NCBI GenBank assembly: GCA_934316845.1 | Contig: CAKRDZ010000014.1 | Coordinates: 1-64,000 of the forward strand | DNA length: 64,000 nucleotides | Reading direction: 5' to 3' | Source: an uncultured Eubacterium sp. | GTDB lineage: Bacteria > Bacillota > Clostridia > Lachnospirales > Lachnospiraceae | Shown here: positions 35,554-45,080 of the stretch, in pieces | Layout of the letters: each line of letters starts with the position of its first letter | Position numbering within the stretch: the stretch's first letter is position 1 | The notes under the pieces: model-generated | Database searches by the model: none | What the model was told of the DNA's origin: nothing | What the model saw: only the letters and a program-made list of their open reading frames with translations | Made by a program: the position numbers and the translations under genes

Positions 35554-37158
35554 ATGAAACTAGAATTTCTTGGGGCTGCTCACGAAGTGACAGGAAGTTG
35601 TCATTATCTTGAAATAGGCGGTAAACGCCTTTGCGTAGACATTGGTATGGAACAGGGCAGAGATCTGTTTGAAAATCAGGAGATTCCTGTCAATGCGGCA
35701 GAGATTGATTACATACTGCTTACCCATGCACATATTGATCATACCGGCCTTTTGCCGATGCTTTATGCCAATGGATTCCGCGGTCAGGTGTTTGCTACCA
35801 AAGCGACAGTGGATCTCAGTACGATCATGCTGCGTGACAGTGCACATATCCAGCAGTTTGAGGCAGAATGGAGAAACCGGAAAGCAAAACGTTCCGGCGG
35901 TGAACCTTATGTACCGCTGTATACGATGGAAGATGCACTTGCGGCGGTAAGGCTTCTGATTCCGTGTGATTATGATAAGAAAATTAAATTGTGTGATGAG
36001 ATCACGGTCCGGTTTACGGATGTCGGACATCTGCTTGGATCTTCTTCGATTGAAGTGTTTGCTACCGAAGACGGAGAATCCAGAACAATTGTATTTTCCG
36101 GGGATCTCGGAAATGTTAATAAGCCGATCCTGCGGGATCCGATTCCGACGCACAGTGCGGATTATGTAGTTATGGAGTCTACGTATGGAGACAGGTATCA
36201 CGGGGATACACCGGATTATGTTTCCGAACTGGCTGAGATCATTGAGCGGACATTTGCCCGCGGTGGAAATGTCGTGATTCCTGCGTTTGCCGTAGGAAGA
36301 ACACAGGAACTTCTGTATTTCATCCGCCAGATCAAAGAACAGGAACTGATTACAACAAATCCAAATTTTGAAGTATATGTAGATAGTCCTCTTGCTGTAG
36401 AGGCGACGAGTATTTTCGGAAAAAATGTAAAAGAATGTTTTGATGAGGAAGCAAAGGCTCTGGTAGAAGAGGGAATCAATCCGCTGAGTTTTAAAGGACT
36501 GAAACTTTCCATTACCAGTGATGACAGTAAGGAGATCAATTTTGATCCAAACCCGAAAGTCATCATTTCCGCATCGGGTATGTGTGAAGCCGGAAGAATC
36601 CGTCATCATTTGAAACATAATTTATGGAGAGAAGACAGTACGATCGTTTTTGTGGGATATCAATCGGTCGGAACTCTTGGCCGTTCCCTGTTAGAGGGCG
36701 CGACAAATGTAAAATTGTTTGGTGAGCCTGTGGAAGTACGGGCGGAAATCGTAAAGATATCCGGTATCAGCGGACATGCGGATAAAAAAGGTTTGATCCA
36801 CTGGGTGACTGGTTTTGATGAAAAACAGCCAAAGCGTGTCTTTGTGGTACATGGAGAAGATCAGGTATGCGACAGTTTTGCACAGTGCCTGGAAAAAGAA
36901 CATGGTCTGCCGGCGACAGCGCCTTACAGTGGTACGATATTTAATCTTATCACGGGCGAGTTTGAGTACATCGCAGAACCGGTTTATGTAAAGAAAAAAG
37001 AGGGAGCAAAAAAACGTGCGATGGATGTATTTGGACGTCTGCTCCTGGCTGGCGAACGTTTGATGGCTGTTATTCGGAAGAACGAAGGCCTCAGCAACAA
37101 AGAGACAGCCAAATTTACCGATCAGATCAACGCACTCTGCGACAAGTGGGATCGGTAG
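35554..37158 (+). CDS. MBL-fold beta-CASP RNA metallohydrolase
   Basis: 534 residues. The metallo-beta-lactamase core has LTHAHIDHTG (zinc ligands) and FTDVGHLLGS; the beta-CASP part has YVVMESTYGDR, VIPAFAVGRTQELLYFI and SASGMCEAGRIRHHLKHNLW. It is of the CPSF/Ysh1-like group rather than RNase J, so an RNA endo- or exonuclease role is likely. ATG at 35554 has AAGGAGGGGG in front; the frame stays open upstream to 35455 without such a site. It carries a roughly 70-residue C-terminal extension rich in basic residues. Confidence 0.87.
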   Translation: MKLEFLGAAHEVTGSCHYLEIGGKRLCVDIGMEQGRDLFENQEIPVNAAEIDYILLTHAHIDHTGLLPMLYANGFRGQVFATKATVDLSTIMLRDSAHIQQFEAEWRNRKAKRSGGEPYVPLYTMEDALAAVRLLIPCDYDKKIKLCDEITVRFTDVGHLLGSSSIEVFATEDGESRTIVFSGDLGNVNKPILRDPIPTHSADYVVMESTYGDRYHGDTPDYVSELAEIIERTFARGGNVVIPAFAVGRTQELLYFIRQIKEQELITTNPNFEVYVDSPLAVEATSIFGKNVKECFDEEAKALVEEGINPLSFKGLKLSITSDDSKEINFDPNPKVIISASGMCEAGRIRHHLKHNLWREDSTIVFVGYQSVGTLGRSLLEGATNVKLFGEPVEVRAEIVKISGISGHADKKGLIHWVTGFDEKQPKRVFVVHGEDQVCDSFAQCLEKEHGLPATAPYSGTIFNLITGEFEYIAEPVYVKKKEGAKKRAMDVFGRLLLAGERLMAVIRKNEGLSNKETAKFTDQINALCDKWDR

Positions 37159-37190
37159 CAGCATTGAAATTATGTGATATCCCAGGGGTC

Positions 37191-37231
37191 AGGTGGAAAT
37201 TGTCTGCATTAAAGATGAAGAGTTTCCACCT
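37191..37231 (+). other. Hairpin between beta-CASP and transaldolase genes
   Basis: A 9-bp perfect stem (37191-37199 with 37223-37231) and a 23-base loop, flanked by TGATA and TATCA which may extend the fold. It lacks a following T tract, so it is not an ordinary terminator. It lies about 55 bases before the transaldolase start and may be a leader structure or mRNA end. Confidence 0.4.
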
Positions 37232-37285
37232 AGGGATCCCAGTATCATATGATATAAATATTTAACTTTCAGGAGGGTATTAAAC

Positions 37286-37945
37286 ATGAAATTTTTTGTA
37301 GACACAGCAAAAATTGAAGACATCAAAAAGGCAAATGATATGGGAGTGATCTGTGGTGTAACAACAAACCCATCTTTGATCGCCAAAGAGGGCGGAAGAA
37401 GCCAGGAAGATGTATTGAAAGAGATCGCATCGATCGTTGACGGACCGATCAGCGGTGAAGTAAAAGCGACAACTGTAGATGCAGAAGGCATGATCGCAGA
37501 AGGAAGAGAAATCGCAAAACTTCATGAAAATATGGTAGTTAAGATCCCGATGACAGTAGAAGGACTGAAAGCTACAAAAGTATTGGCAAGCGAAGGTATT
37601 GCTGTCAATGTAACATTGATCTTTACAGCAAATCAGGCACTTCTTGCAGCACGCGCAGGAGCTGCTTATGTATCTCCTTTCTTGGGACGTCTGGATGATA
37701 TTTCACAGCCGGGAATCGACTTGATCGAATCCATCGCTGCTATTTTTGCAAACTATCCGGAAATCGATACAGAGATCATCGCAGCAAGTGTACGTAATCC
37801 AATTCACGTTACAGACTGTGCATTGGCTGGTGCAGATATTGCAACTGTTCCATATGGTGTTATCGAGCAGATGACAAAACATCCATTGACCGATCAGGGT
37901 ATTGCAAAATTCCAGGCAGATTATAAAGCTGTATTTGGTGAATAA
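37286..37945 (+). CDS. Small transaldolase / fructose-6-phosphate aldolase family
   Basis: 219 residues, the compact TalC/FSA class. MKFFVDTAKIEDI, GVTTNPSLIAKEG and VVKIPMTVEGLKA (Schiff-base lysine) are diagnostic. It moves dihydroxyacetone units or cleaves fructose 6-phosphate. The split transketolase genes directly downstream make transaldolase in the non-oxidative pentose phosphate pathway the more likely job. AGGAGG precedes the ATG, 21 bases separate it from the next gene, and codon use suggests high expression. Confidence 0.9.
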   Translation: MKFFVDTAKIEDIKKANDMGVICGVTTNPSLIAKEGGRSQEDVLKEIASIVDGPISGEVKATTVDAEGMIAEGREIAKLHENMVVKIPMTVEGLKATKVLASEGIAVNVTLIFTANQALLAARAGAAYVSPFLGRLDDISQPGIDLIESIAAIFANYPEIDTEIIAASVRNPIHVTDCALAGADIATVPYGVIEQMTKHPLTDQGIAKFQADYKAVFGE

Positions 37946-37965
37946 AACTAAAAGGAGATAGGTGT

Positions 37966-38793
37966 ATGAATACGTTAGAATTAAAGAAAATGGCTAACGA
38001 AGTTCGTAAGGGTATAGTAACTGCTGTACATAGTGCAAAGTCCGGACATCCGGGTGGCTCTTTGTCCGCCGCAGATATTTATACATATTTGTTCTTCGAA
38101 GAGTTAAATATCGATCCGAAAGATCCGAAAAAACCGGACCGCGATCGTTTTGTATTGAGTAAAGGACACACAGCGCCGGGATATTATTCCGCGCTGGCTC
38201 ACAGAGGATTTTTCCCGGTAGAAGATCTGACGACGCTGCGTCATACCGGATCTTACCTGCAGGGACATCCGGATATGAAACACATTCCGGGCGTGGATAT
38301 GTCAAGTGGTTCTCTGGGACAGGGAATTTCCGCTGCAGTAGGTATGGCACTTTCTGCGAAACTGAGCAATGAAGATTATCGCGTTTATACGCTTCTTGGA
38401 GATGGTGAGATTCAGGAAGGACAGGTTTGGGAGGCAGCGATGTTTGCCGGACACCGCAAACTGGATAACTTTGTGGCAATCGTTGACAATAACGGTCTTC
38501 AGATCGACGGTAAGATCGATGATGTATGTTCTCCTTATCCGATCGAGGACAAGTTTAAAGCATTCAATTTCCATGTGATCAATGTGGATGCACATGATTT
38601 TGATGCATTGCGTAAAGCATTTGATGAAGCAAAAGCAACCAAAGGAATGCCAACTGCCATTATTGCAAAGAGTATCAAAGGAAAAGGCGTTTCTTTCATG
38701 GAAAATCAGGCAAGCTGGCATGGAACGGCTCCAAATGATGAGCAGTATGCACAGGCTATGGCAGATTTAGAGAAAGTAGGTGAATCCCTGTGA
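37966..38793 (+). CDS. Transketolase, N-terminal (thiamine-diphosphate) subunit
   Basis: 275 residues covering only the first domain of transketolase: HSAKSGHPGGSLSAADIYTYLF, SKGHTAPGYYSALAHRG, and the cofactor motif GDGEIQEGQVWEAAMFAGHRKLDN. The remaining domains are in the next gene, whose GTG start overlaps this stop by four bases. Split transketolases are common in clostridia and archaea; the two chains form one enzyme in the pentose phosphate pathway. Confidence 0.93.
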   Translation: MNTLELKKMANEVRKGIVTAVHSAKSGHPGGSLSAADIYTYLFFEELNIDPKDPKKPDRDRFVLSKGHTAPGYYSALAHRGFFPVEDLTTLRHTGSYLQGHPDMKHIPGVDMSSGSLGQGISAAVGMALSAKLSNEDYRVYTLLGDGEIQEGQVWEAAMFAGHRKLDNFVAIVDNNGLQIDGKIDDVCSPYPIEDKFKAFNFHVINVDAHDFDALRKAFDEAKATKGMPTAIIAKSIKGKGVSFMENQASWHGTAPNDEQYAQAMADLEKVGESL

Positions 38794-39731
38794 GTGAAGT
38801 GAAAAAAATAGCAACTCGTGAGAGTTATGGAAATGCACTTGCAGAGCTTGGCGCAGAATACGAGAATCTTGTAGTTCTGGACGCTGACCTTGCAGCTGCG
38901 ACAAAAACAGGAATCTTTAAAAAGGCTTTCCCAGATCGTCATATCGACTGTGGAATTGCGGAGTGTAACATGATGGGAATCGCTGCCGGTCTTGCAACTA
39001 CCGGTAAAATTCCATTTGCAAGTTCGTTTGCCATGTTTGCAGCAGGACGTGCTTTTGAGCAGGTTCGTAACTCCATCGGTTATCCAAAACTGAATGTTAA
39101 GATTGGTGCGACACATGCCGGAATCTCTGTAGGAGAAGATGGTGCGACACACCAGTGTAATGAAGATATTGCTTTGATGCGTACCATTCCGGGGATGGTA
39201 GTCATCAACCCGGCCGATGATATCGAAGCAAAAGCAGCCGTACGTGCGGCTATCGAGCATGAAGGACCTGTATATCTTCGTTTTGGAAGACTGGCAGTAC
39301 CTGTGATCAACGATACACCGGACTACAAGTTTGAACTTGGAAAGGGTGTTGTCCTTCGCGAAGGAAAAGATGTAACGATCATTGCTACCGGACTTCCGGT
39401 GTCCGAATGTCTCGCAGCTGCAGACAAGCTGGCAGCAGATGGCATTGATGCGAAGGTGATCAACATTCATACCATCAAACCATTGGATGAAGAACTGGTT
39501 GTAAAAGCAGCAAAAGAAACCGGAAAAGTAGTTACCGTAGAAGAACATTCCGTAATCGGCGGTCTTGGAAGTGCAGTATGTGATGCACTCTCCGAAAAAT
39601 GCCCGACACAGGTAATGAAGATCGGTATCAATGATACCTTTGGCGAATCCGGACCAGCCGTAGAACTCGTTAAGAAATATGGTTTGGATGCAGACAGCAT
39701 TTACGAAAAAGTAAAAGCATTTGCCAGATAG
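38790..39731 (+). CDS. Transketolase, C-terminal subunit
   Basis: 313 residues with the pyrimidine-binding domain (GIAECNMMGIAAGLATTGKIPF, with the catalytic Glu region) and the C-terminal transketolase domain (GLPVSECLAAADKLAADGI, VEEHSVIGGLGSAV). GTG start at 38790 in a GTGA overlap with the first subunit. A strong terminator follows at 39763, so the transaldolase-transketolase unit ends here. Confidence 0.93.
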   Translation: MSEVKKIATRESYGNALAELGAEYENLVVLDADLAAATKTGIFKKAFPDRHIDCGIAECNMMGIAAGLATTGKIPFASSFAMFAAGRAFEQVRNSIGYPKLNVKIGATHAGISVGEDGATHQCNEDIALMRTIPGMVVINPADDIEAKAAVRAAIEHEGPVYLRFGRLAVPVINDTPDYKFELGKGVVLREGKDVTIIATGLPVSECLAAADKLAADGIDAKVINIHTIKPLDEELVVKAAKETGKVVTVEEHSVIGGLGSAVCDALSEKCPTQVMKIGINDTFGESGPAVELVKKYGLDADSIYEKVKAFAR

Positions 39732-39735
39732 AGAG

Positions 39736-39748
39736 CCTGAATAGTTAC
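39736..39748. repeat. Solitary end of the palindromic repeat (CCTGAATAGTTAC)
   Basis: Exact match to the 13-base terminus of the full-length repeats, four bases behind the transketolase stop and 14 bases before the terminator. No inner part of the element is seen here. Confidence 0.6.
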
Positions 39749-39762
39749 TAATTAAGAATGAC

Positions 39763-39810
39763 AAAAAGAACCTAAACGCTGGAAAACTTCAAAGTTTAGG
39801 TTCTTTTTTT
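39763..39810. terminator. Strong Rho-independent terminator after transketolase
   Basis: A 15-bp perfect stem (39763-39777 with 39794-39808), a 16-base loop and a run of seven Ts. The complementary A run makes it usable in both directions. Confidence 0.92.
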
Positions 39811-39882
39811 GCGGATTTCGTGGAAATTTTTACAAAAGTATGGTACGATAGTAGGTATCAGACCACAGAATGGAGGAGTTTC

Positions 39883-41193
39883 ATGGATTATCAATGCAGA
39901 CCATTGAAAAAAGGACGGTCGTACGAAGTGACTGTGCCGGGATCCAAAAGCATTACGAACCGCGCGCTGCTGCTGGGAGCGCTGACAGCGGGAAAGACGT
40001 TGGTGCGTGGCGTGCTTTTTAGTGATGATTCCCGTGTATTTATGAAAGCATTGGAGGAGATCGGGTTCTCCGTTAAGATAGATGAAGAGAAAAAAGAGGC
40101 AGAGATCGAGGGACTTGGCGGACGTGTGCCGACAGGCAGGGAGCGAAGGATCTATGTCGGAAGTGCCGGAACGGCGGCAAGGTTTTTGACTGCAATGCTG
40201 GCGCTGTCGGGAGAACATTTTCTGGTGGAATCTTCCGATCAGATGAAGGTAAGGCCAATGGAGCCGCTTTTGCGTGCGTTAGAAGCACTCGGCGTAGGCT
40301 TTGAGTATTTGGAGAAGCCGTATGCTTTCCCATTCCGCATCTGCGGACGACAAGAAAATGGTGTGCGGGAAGTGGACTTAAACATTGATGCAAGCAGTCA
40401 GTTTCTGAGTGCACTCCTTTTGAGCGGAGTGATGTGCAGGGACGGGTTACAGATTCATCTGACAGGCACAAGGGATGCAAGATCCTATGTGAATATATCC
40501 ATGAAAATGATGGAAGAATTTGGAGTGAAGGTGGAGCAGACCGGCGAAAACAGTTATTATGTTGCTCCGGGGCAGACATACCGGTGTGAAAAAGGCAGTT
40601 ATCAGGTGGAGCCGGATGTGTCCGCCGCCTGCTATTTTTATGGAATTGCAGCACTGACAGAGAGCCGTGTCAAGGTGCTGCATGTGCACGCTGACAGTAC
40701 ACAGGGAGATATCCGTTTTCTGGATGTACTTGAGAAAATGGGATGCGATGTCAAAGAAGAAGCCGATGGCATCGTAGTAACAGGCCCTCAAAATAGAAAG
40801 CTGCATGGAATTCATATAAAAATGACAGATTTTTCCGATCAGACGATGACATTGGCGGCAATCGCGCCATTTGCAGAGGAAGAAACGGTTATTGACGGGA
40901 TAGAACATATCCGCCGACAGGAATCGGACCGGATCCGGGGGATTGTGACAGAACTTACCAGACTTGGTATCCGATGCGAAGAACGGGAAGACGGAATGAC
41001 GATTTATCCCGGAGAGATTACGCCGGGGGAAGTCAAAACCTACGATGACCACCGGATGGCGATGGCATTTTCCCTCATCGGACAGGTCGTGGATGGCATC
41101 GTGATCAAAGATGCCGGGTGCTGCAAAAAGACATTTGAAGATTACTTTGACGTATTGACAAACCTTGATTTAACCTCTAAGATAGAAGAATAA
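39883..41193 (+). CDS. aroA: 3-Phosphoshikimate 1-carboxyvinyltransferase (EPSP synthase)
   Basis: 436 residues. VPGSKSITNRALLLGAL, GSAGTAARFLTAML, SSQFLSALLL and the late KESDR/YDDHRMAMAF-type block identify AroA. It joins shikimate 3-phosphate and phosphoenolpyruvate. ATG at 39883 is chosen for its GGAGG; the upstream in-frame codon at 39820 lies next to the terminator. In the first motif the residues GNAGTA of plant-like enzymes read GSAGTA, a class II-like feature linked in the family to weaker glyphosate binding (inference only). It lies 25 bases before argS. Confidence 0.93.
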   Translation: MDYQCRPLKKGRSYEVTVPGSKSITNRALLLGALTAGKTLVRGVLFSDDSRVFMKALEEIGFSVKIDEEKKEAEIEGLGGRVPTGRERRIYVGSAGTAARFLTAMLALSGEHFLVESSDQMKVRPMEPLLRALEALGVGFEYLEKPYAFPFRICGRQENGVREVDLNIDASSQFLSALLLSGVMCRDGLQIHLTGTRDARSYVNISMKMMEEFGVKVEQTGENSYYVAPGQTYRCEKGSYQVEPDVSAACYFYGIAALTESRVKVLHVHADSTQGDIRFLDVLEKMGCDVKEEADGIVVTGPQNRKLHGIHIKMTDFSDQTMTLAAIAPFAEEETVIDGIEHIRRQESDRIRGIVTELTRLGIRCEEREDGMTIYPGEITPGEVKTYDDHRMAMAFSLIGQVVDGIVIKDAGCCKKTFEDYFDVLTNLDLTSKIEE

Positions 41194-41218
41194 GACAGCG
41201 ACGAAAGGATAGAAGACG

Positions 41219-42997
41219 ATGAAAAAAATAATCGATGTATTACAAGAAGTGATGGAAGACGGATTTGAGCAAGCCGGATACGAGAAAAAGTTTGGTTTTG
41301 TGACCGTTTCCAACCGGCCGGATCTCTGCCAGTATCAGTGTAATGGTGCGATGGCAGCTGCAAAACAGTATAAGATGGCACCGTTTCAGATTGCAGAAAA
41401 AGTAGTAGAAGTTGTAAAAGAGAACGATATTTTTGAAAAAATAGAGATGGTAAAACCGGGATTTATCAACATAACTGTAAGCGGAAAACTGCTTGTGGAT
41501 CTTGGAAAGGCCATGATGACAGAGGAAAAATTTGGCATTCCGGCGCCGGAAAAAGAGCGCACGGTAGTCATTGATTACGGTGGAGCCAATGTAGCAAAGC
41601 CGCTTCACGTAGGACATCTGCGTCCGGCGATCATTGGAGAAAGCGTAAAGCGTATCTGCCGTTTTATGGGCGATAAAGTGATCGGAGACGTGCATCTGGG
41701 TGACTGGGGACTTCAGATTGGTCTGATCATCAATGAAGTACGTCATCGTCAGCCGGAACTTCCGTATTTTGAGGATAATTTCACGGGAGAATATCCGAAA
41801 GAGGCACCATTTACCATTTCGGATCTGGAGCAGATCTATCCATATGCAAGCGGATATGCCAAAGAGCACGAAGATTATATGCAGGAGGCGCAGCAGATCA
41901 CGGCACAGCTGCAGGAAGGACATCCCGGATATATCGCATTGTGGCAGCACATTTTGTCCGTTTCGATAGAAGATTTAAAGAAAAATTATGATAAATTAGA
42001 CGTTCATTTTGACCTTTGGAAAAAGGAGAGCGATGCCCAGCCTTACATCCCGGATATGGTAGAGAAGATGAAGGCAGACGGACTTGCGTATATGAGCGAA
42101 GGCGCACTGGTTGTCGATGTGACCGAAGAAGGAGATAAAAAAGAACTTCCGCCGTGTCTGATCGTAAAATCAAACGGTGCTTCGCTGTATGCAACAACAG
42201 ACCTTGCTACAATTGTAGAACGCGAGAAATTATTCCAGCCGGATGAGATCGTTTATCTGGCAGATAAGCGCCAGTCTCTGCATTTTACGCAGGTATTCCG
42301 CGTGGCAAAGAAGGCGAAGATCACAAGACCGGAAGTCGGCCTTGTATTTATCGGTTTTGGTACGATGAACGGAAAAGACGGAAAGCCGTTTAAGACAAGA
42401 GATGGCGGGGTTCTCCGCTTGCAGGCACTTCGTGAGCAGATCAACGAAGAAGTGTATAAGAAAATGATGGAAAACCGCGATTATGAAGAGGCAGAGGCGA
42501 GAGAAATCTCCGAGACCGTCGGACTTGCCGCGTTGAAATACGGCGATCTGTCTAATCAGGCATCCAAAGATTATATATTTGATATTGAGAGATTTGCCTC
42601 TTTTGAGGGAAATACAGGCCCTTATATTCTGTATACGATCGTCCGCATCAAATCTCTTTTGGCAAAATACAGCCGGAATGGCGGCAGTGTGACAGAGAAA
42701 GGTGAGGCAGACAAGCTGATGATACCGGACAGCCAGAGTGAGATCAATCTGTATCTGACACTTGCCAAATTCGGTGATATGATGGAAGCTGCGTACAGTG
42801 AGAAGGCACCCCATAAGATCTGCCAGTTTATTTATGAATTAAGTGAAAACTTTAACCATTTTTATCATGAAAATTCGATTCTGGCAAATGAGAACGAAGA
42901 GCAGAAGGCATCGTATATCCAGCTGTTGATCTTAGTGAAAAATGTGCTGGAGCAGTGTATTGATCTGCTTGGATTCCGGTCACCGGAAAAAATGTAA
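41219..42997 (+). CDS. argS: Arginyl-tRNA synthetase
   Basis: 592 residues. An N-terminal additional domain, the class I motif as HVGHLRPAIIGE, and the C-terminal DALR anticodon-binding domain (IYELSENFNHFYHENSIL) are present. The second signature is reduced (KTRDGG), as in many ArgRS. AAAGGA precedes the ATG. The repeat element copy 2 begins six bases after its stop. Confidence 0.95.
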   Translation: MKKIIDVLQEVMEDGFEQAGYEKKFGFVTVSNRPDLCQYQCNGAMAAAKQYKMAPFQIAEKVVEVVKENDIFEKIEMVKPGFINITVSGKLLVDLGKAMMTEEKFGIPAPEKERTVVIDYGGANVAKPLHVGHLRPAIIGESVKRICRFMGDKVIGDVHLGDWGLQIGLIINEVRHRQPELPYFEDNFTGEYPKEAPFTISDLEQIYPYASGYAKEHEDYMQEAQQITAQLQEGHPGYIALWQHILSVSIEDLKKNYDKLDVHFDLWKKESDAQPYIPDMVEKMKADGLAYMSEGALVVDVTEEGDKKELPPCLIVKSNGASLYATTDLATIVEREKLFQPDEIVYLADKRQSLHFTQVFRVAKKAKITRPEVGLVFIGFGTMNGKDGKPFKTRDGGVLRLQALREQINEEVYKKMMENRDYEEAEAREISETVGLAALKYGDLSNQASKDYIFDIERFASFEGNTGPYILYTIVRIKSLLAKYSRNGGSVTEKGEADKLMIPDSQSEINLYLTLAKFGDMMEAAYSEKAPHKICQFIYELSENFNHFYHENSILANENEEQKASYIQLLILVKNVLEQCIDLLGFRSPEKM

Positions 42998-43002
42998 AAA
43001 AG

Positions 43003-43193
43003 GTAACTATTCAGGATTCAATGTATGGAAATCAATGAATCGTCGTGCTTGCACGTAAGAGGCTTTGATTTCCATACATTGAGATCCTAATAGGGCTCCC
43101 CTCCGCATATGAGCATTTTTAGCCTTGTCAAAGGCGGGAAAGAACACGAAGTGTTCGAAATGCGAATGTGAGAGGGGTGTCCTGAATAGTTGC
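43003..43193. repeat. Interspersed palindromic repeat, copy 2 (191 bp), opposite orientation
   Basis: Begins GTAACTATTCAGG six bases behind argS and ends CCTGAATAGTTGC 32 bases before the DUF815 gene start. The core with TGAGCATTTTTAGCCTTGTC and CGTCGTGCTTGCACGTAAGA matches the reverse complement of copy 1. The long AT hairpin has a different stem sequence from copy 1, yet both arms changed together and still pair. No coding capacity. Confidence 0.85.
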
Positions 43194-43224
43194 AAAAATT
43201 GTAAGAAAGATGAGGCGTGAAGTC

Positions 43225-44547
43225 ATGTATCGGGAAGTATCAAGATTAATCATGTATGGAAATCTGGGTCAGGACGAGATTTTAAGGAGACTCAGTGATA
43301 TCTTTAAAGAGATCGAAGAAGATAAAGAATGCGTGCAGAAAGAAGCTCATGTGCGGGCACTTTACGACCAGATCTACCGCATTCTGGATCTGGCGACAAA
43401 GTATGGCTTTGATAACAATTTGTGGCAGTGCTACATCGCGTATCTGCTTGCGACAGACGAAAATCCGTTTAGTGTGATCTGTGAAAAAGTGGGAGCAAAG
43501 ACGGACGACGCAGCCAGTGTCAATCAGATCGTAAAACAGGACATGGAGTGTTTTTACAAATTATTCCATTTTGATTTTCATGCGATCGAGACACTTTTGG
43601 AAGTGAAATGTTTTTCTATCCTTACGGAATATCATTCGATGGCGAAGGCAGAAAATACATACAATAAAAGTGTCAGCGAGAAAGTTAAGGAACTTGCCGG
43701 ACAATTGGGAAAAGCCAAAGATGCGGAAGATTTCTTTGACATTGTGACAAACTTTTACCGGATTTACGGCGTTGGTAAATTTGGATTAAATAAGGCGTTC
43801 CGTGTGACACATACGAGCACGGGAGAATTAAATCTGGCGCCGATCACACATACGAGTGATGTGACGCTGGAGCATCTTGTAGGGTATGAGATCCAGAAAA
43901 AACAACTGGTTGACAATACCGAAGCATTTGTGGAGGGACGAAAGGCAAATAACTGTCTTTTGTTTGGCGACAGCGGAACCGGAAAATCCACTTGTATCAA
44001 GGCGATATTGAACCGGTACTATGATCAGGGGCTGCGATTGATCGAAGTGTACAAACACCAGTTCCAGGATCTGTCTGCCATTATAGAGCAGGTGAAAAAC
44101 CGGAATTACAAATTTATCATTTATATGGATGATCTGTCGTTTGAAGAATTTGAGATTGAATACAAATATTTGAAAGCGGTGATCGAAGGCGGGCTGGAAG
44201 TGAAACCGGACAATGTGCTGATCTATGCAACTTCGAACCGCCGTCATCTGATCCGTGAGACGTGGAGTGACCGCTCGGATATGGCAAATGATGAATTACA
44301 CCGTTCGGATACAATGCAGGAAAAATTGTCGCTGGTGGCACGTTTTGGTGTCAGCATCAATTTCTCCAAGCCATCCAGAAAAGAATATGAGGATATTATT
44401 TTGGGGCTGGCGGCAGAAAATCCGGATATCCGGTTGTCGAAAGAAGAACTTCTCCTGCAGGCAAATGCCTGGAGTGTGCGGAATGGTGGATATTCCGGCC
44501 GTGTAGCGGAACAGTTTATCATTCATTTGAAATCGATAGAATCGTAG
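43225..44547 (+). CDS. DUF815-family AAA ATPase
   Basis: 440 residues. The central LLFGDSGTGKSTCIKAIL is Walker A, and FIIYMDDLSFEEFE gives a Walker B-like DD; YATSNRRHLIRETWSDR is a sensor 1 region typical of DUF815. The N-terminal 200 residues are helical with no known domain. The role of DUF815 proteins is not established. ATG at 43225 has GAGG nine bases upstream; ATG at 43210 is an alternative. It starts the yqeG-pepP-aroDK run, 18 bases before yqeG. Confidence 0.82.
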   Translation: MYREVSRLIMYGNLGQDEILRRLSDIFKEIEEDKECVQKEAHVRALYDQIYRILDLATKYGFDNNLWQCYIAYLLATDENPFSVICEKVGAKTDDAASVNQIVKQDMECFYKLFHFDFHAIETLLEVKCFSILTEYHSMAKAENTYNKSVSEKVKELAGQLGKAKDAEDFFDIVTNFYRIYGVGKFGLNKAFRVTHTSTGELNLAPITHTSDVTLEHLVGYEIQKKQLVDNTEAFVEGRKANNCLLFGDSGTGKSTCIKAILNRYYDQGLRLIEVYKHQFQDLSAIIEQVKNRNYKFIIYMDDLSFEEFEIEYKYLKAVIEGGLEVKPDNVLIYATSNRRHLIRETWSDRSDMANDELHRSDTMQEKLSLVARFGVSINFSKPSRKEYEDIILGLAAENPDIRLSKEELLLQANAWSVRNGGYSGRVAEQFIIHLKSIES

Positions 44548-44564
44548 AAAGGACGGGTGGCTCT

Positions 44565-45080
44565 ATGTGGGAATGCTTTTTCCCGGATTCACGTGCGGCA
44601 TCTGCCTATGAGATTGCTTACGAAGCGTATTATGAAAAAGGATATCGGGGAATCATATTTGATATTGACAATACGCTTGTCGAGCATGGAAAAGATGCGA
44701 CGCAGAGAGCAGTTGAGTTGTTTCAAAGGCTATGTGAGATCGGTTTTGTGACGACATTGCTTTCCAATAATAAGAAAGAAAGAGTGGACCGTTTTAATAG
44801 GGAAATCGGCACAAATGTGGTCTGGAAAGCCGGGAAACCAGGTAAAAAAGGCTATCTTCTCGCAATGGAAAAGATGCATACGACAAGAGAGACGACACTC
44901 TTTGTCGGAGACCAGTTATTTACCGATGTATGGGGCGCAAAAAGGCTTGGAATCCGCAATGTGCTCGTAAATCCCATTGATAAAAAAGAAGAGATCCAGA
45001 TCGTGTTAAAACGCTATCTGGAGCGGATTGTTTTGAAATCGTATGAAAAGCAGTCCGGATTGGAGATGACAACAAAATGA
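44565..45080 (+). CDS. YqeG-family HAD phosphatase
   Basis: 171 residues. IIFDIDNTLVEHG is the HAD nucleophile motif, TTLLSNNKKERV motif II, KAGKPGKKG carries the lysine and LFVGDQLFTDVWGAKRLG is motif IV, the class IIIA arrangement. Homologues in Firmicutes lie next to ribosome-assembly and aromatic genes; a mitochondrial relative (PTPMT/GEP4) dephosphorylates phosphatidylglycerophosphate, which is a possible role here. It overlaps pepP by four bases. Confidence 0.9.
   Translation: MWECFFPDSRAASAYEIAYEAYYEKGYRGIIFDIDNTLVEHGKDATQRAVELFQRLCEIGFVTTLLSNNKKERVDRFNREIGTNVVWKAGKPGKKGYLLAMEKMHTTRETTLFVGDQLFTDVWGAKRLGIRNVLVNPIDKKEEIQIVLKRYLERIVLKSYEKQSGLEMTTK

Noticed and set aside
38706..39764. Minus-strand open frame opposite the transketolase C-terminal gene
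   Set aside because: Composition is that of a shadow frame and the plus-strand protein is certain. The same applies to the frames opposite serA and the beta-CASP gene.
39820..39882. Longer start of aroA
   Set aside because: The added residues are not conserved in the family and GGAGG sits just before the ATG at 39883.
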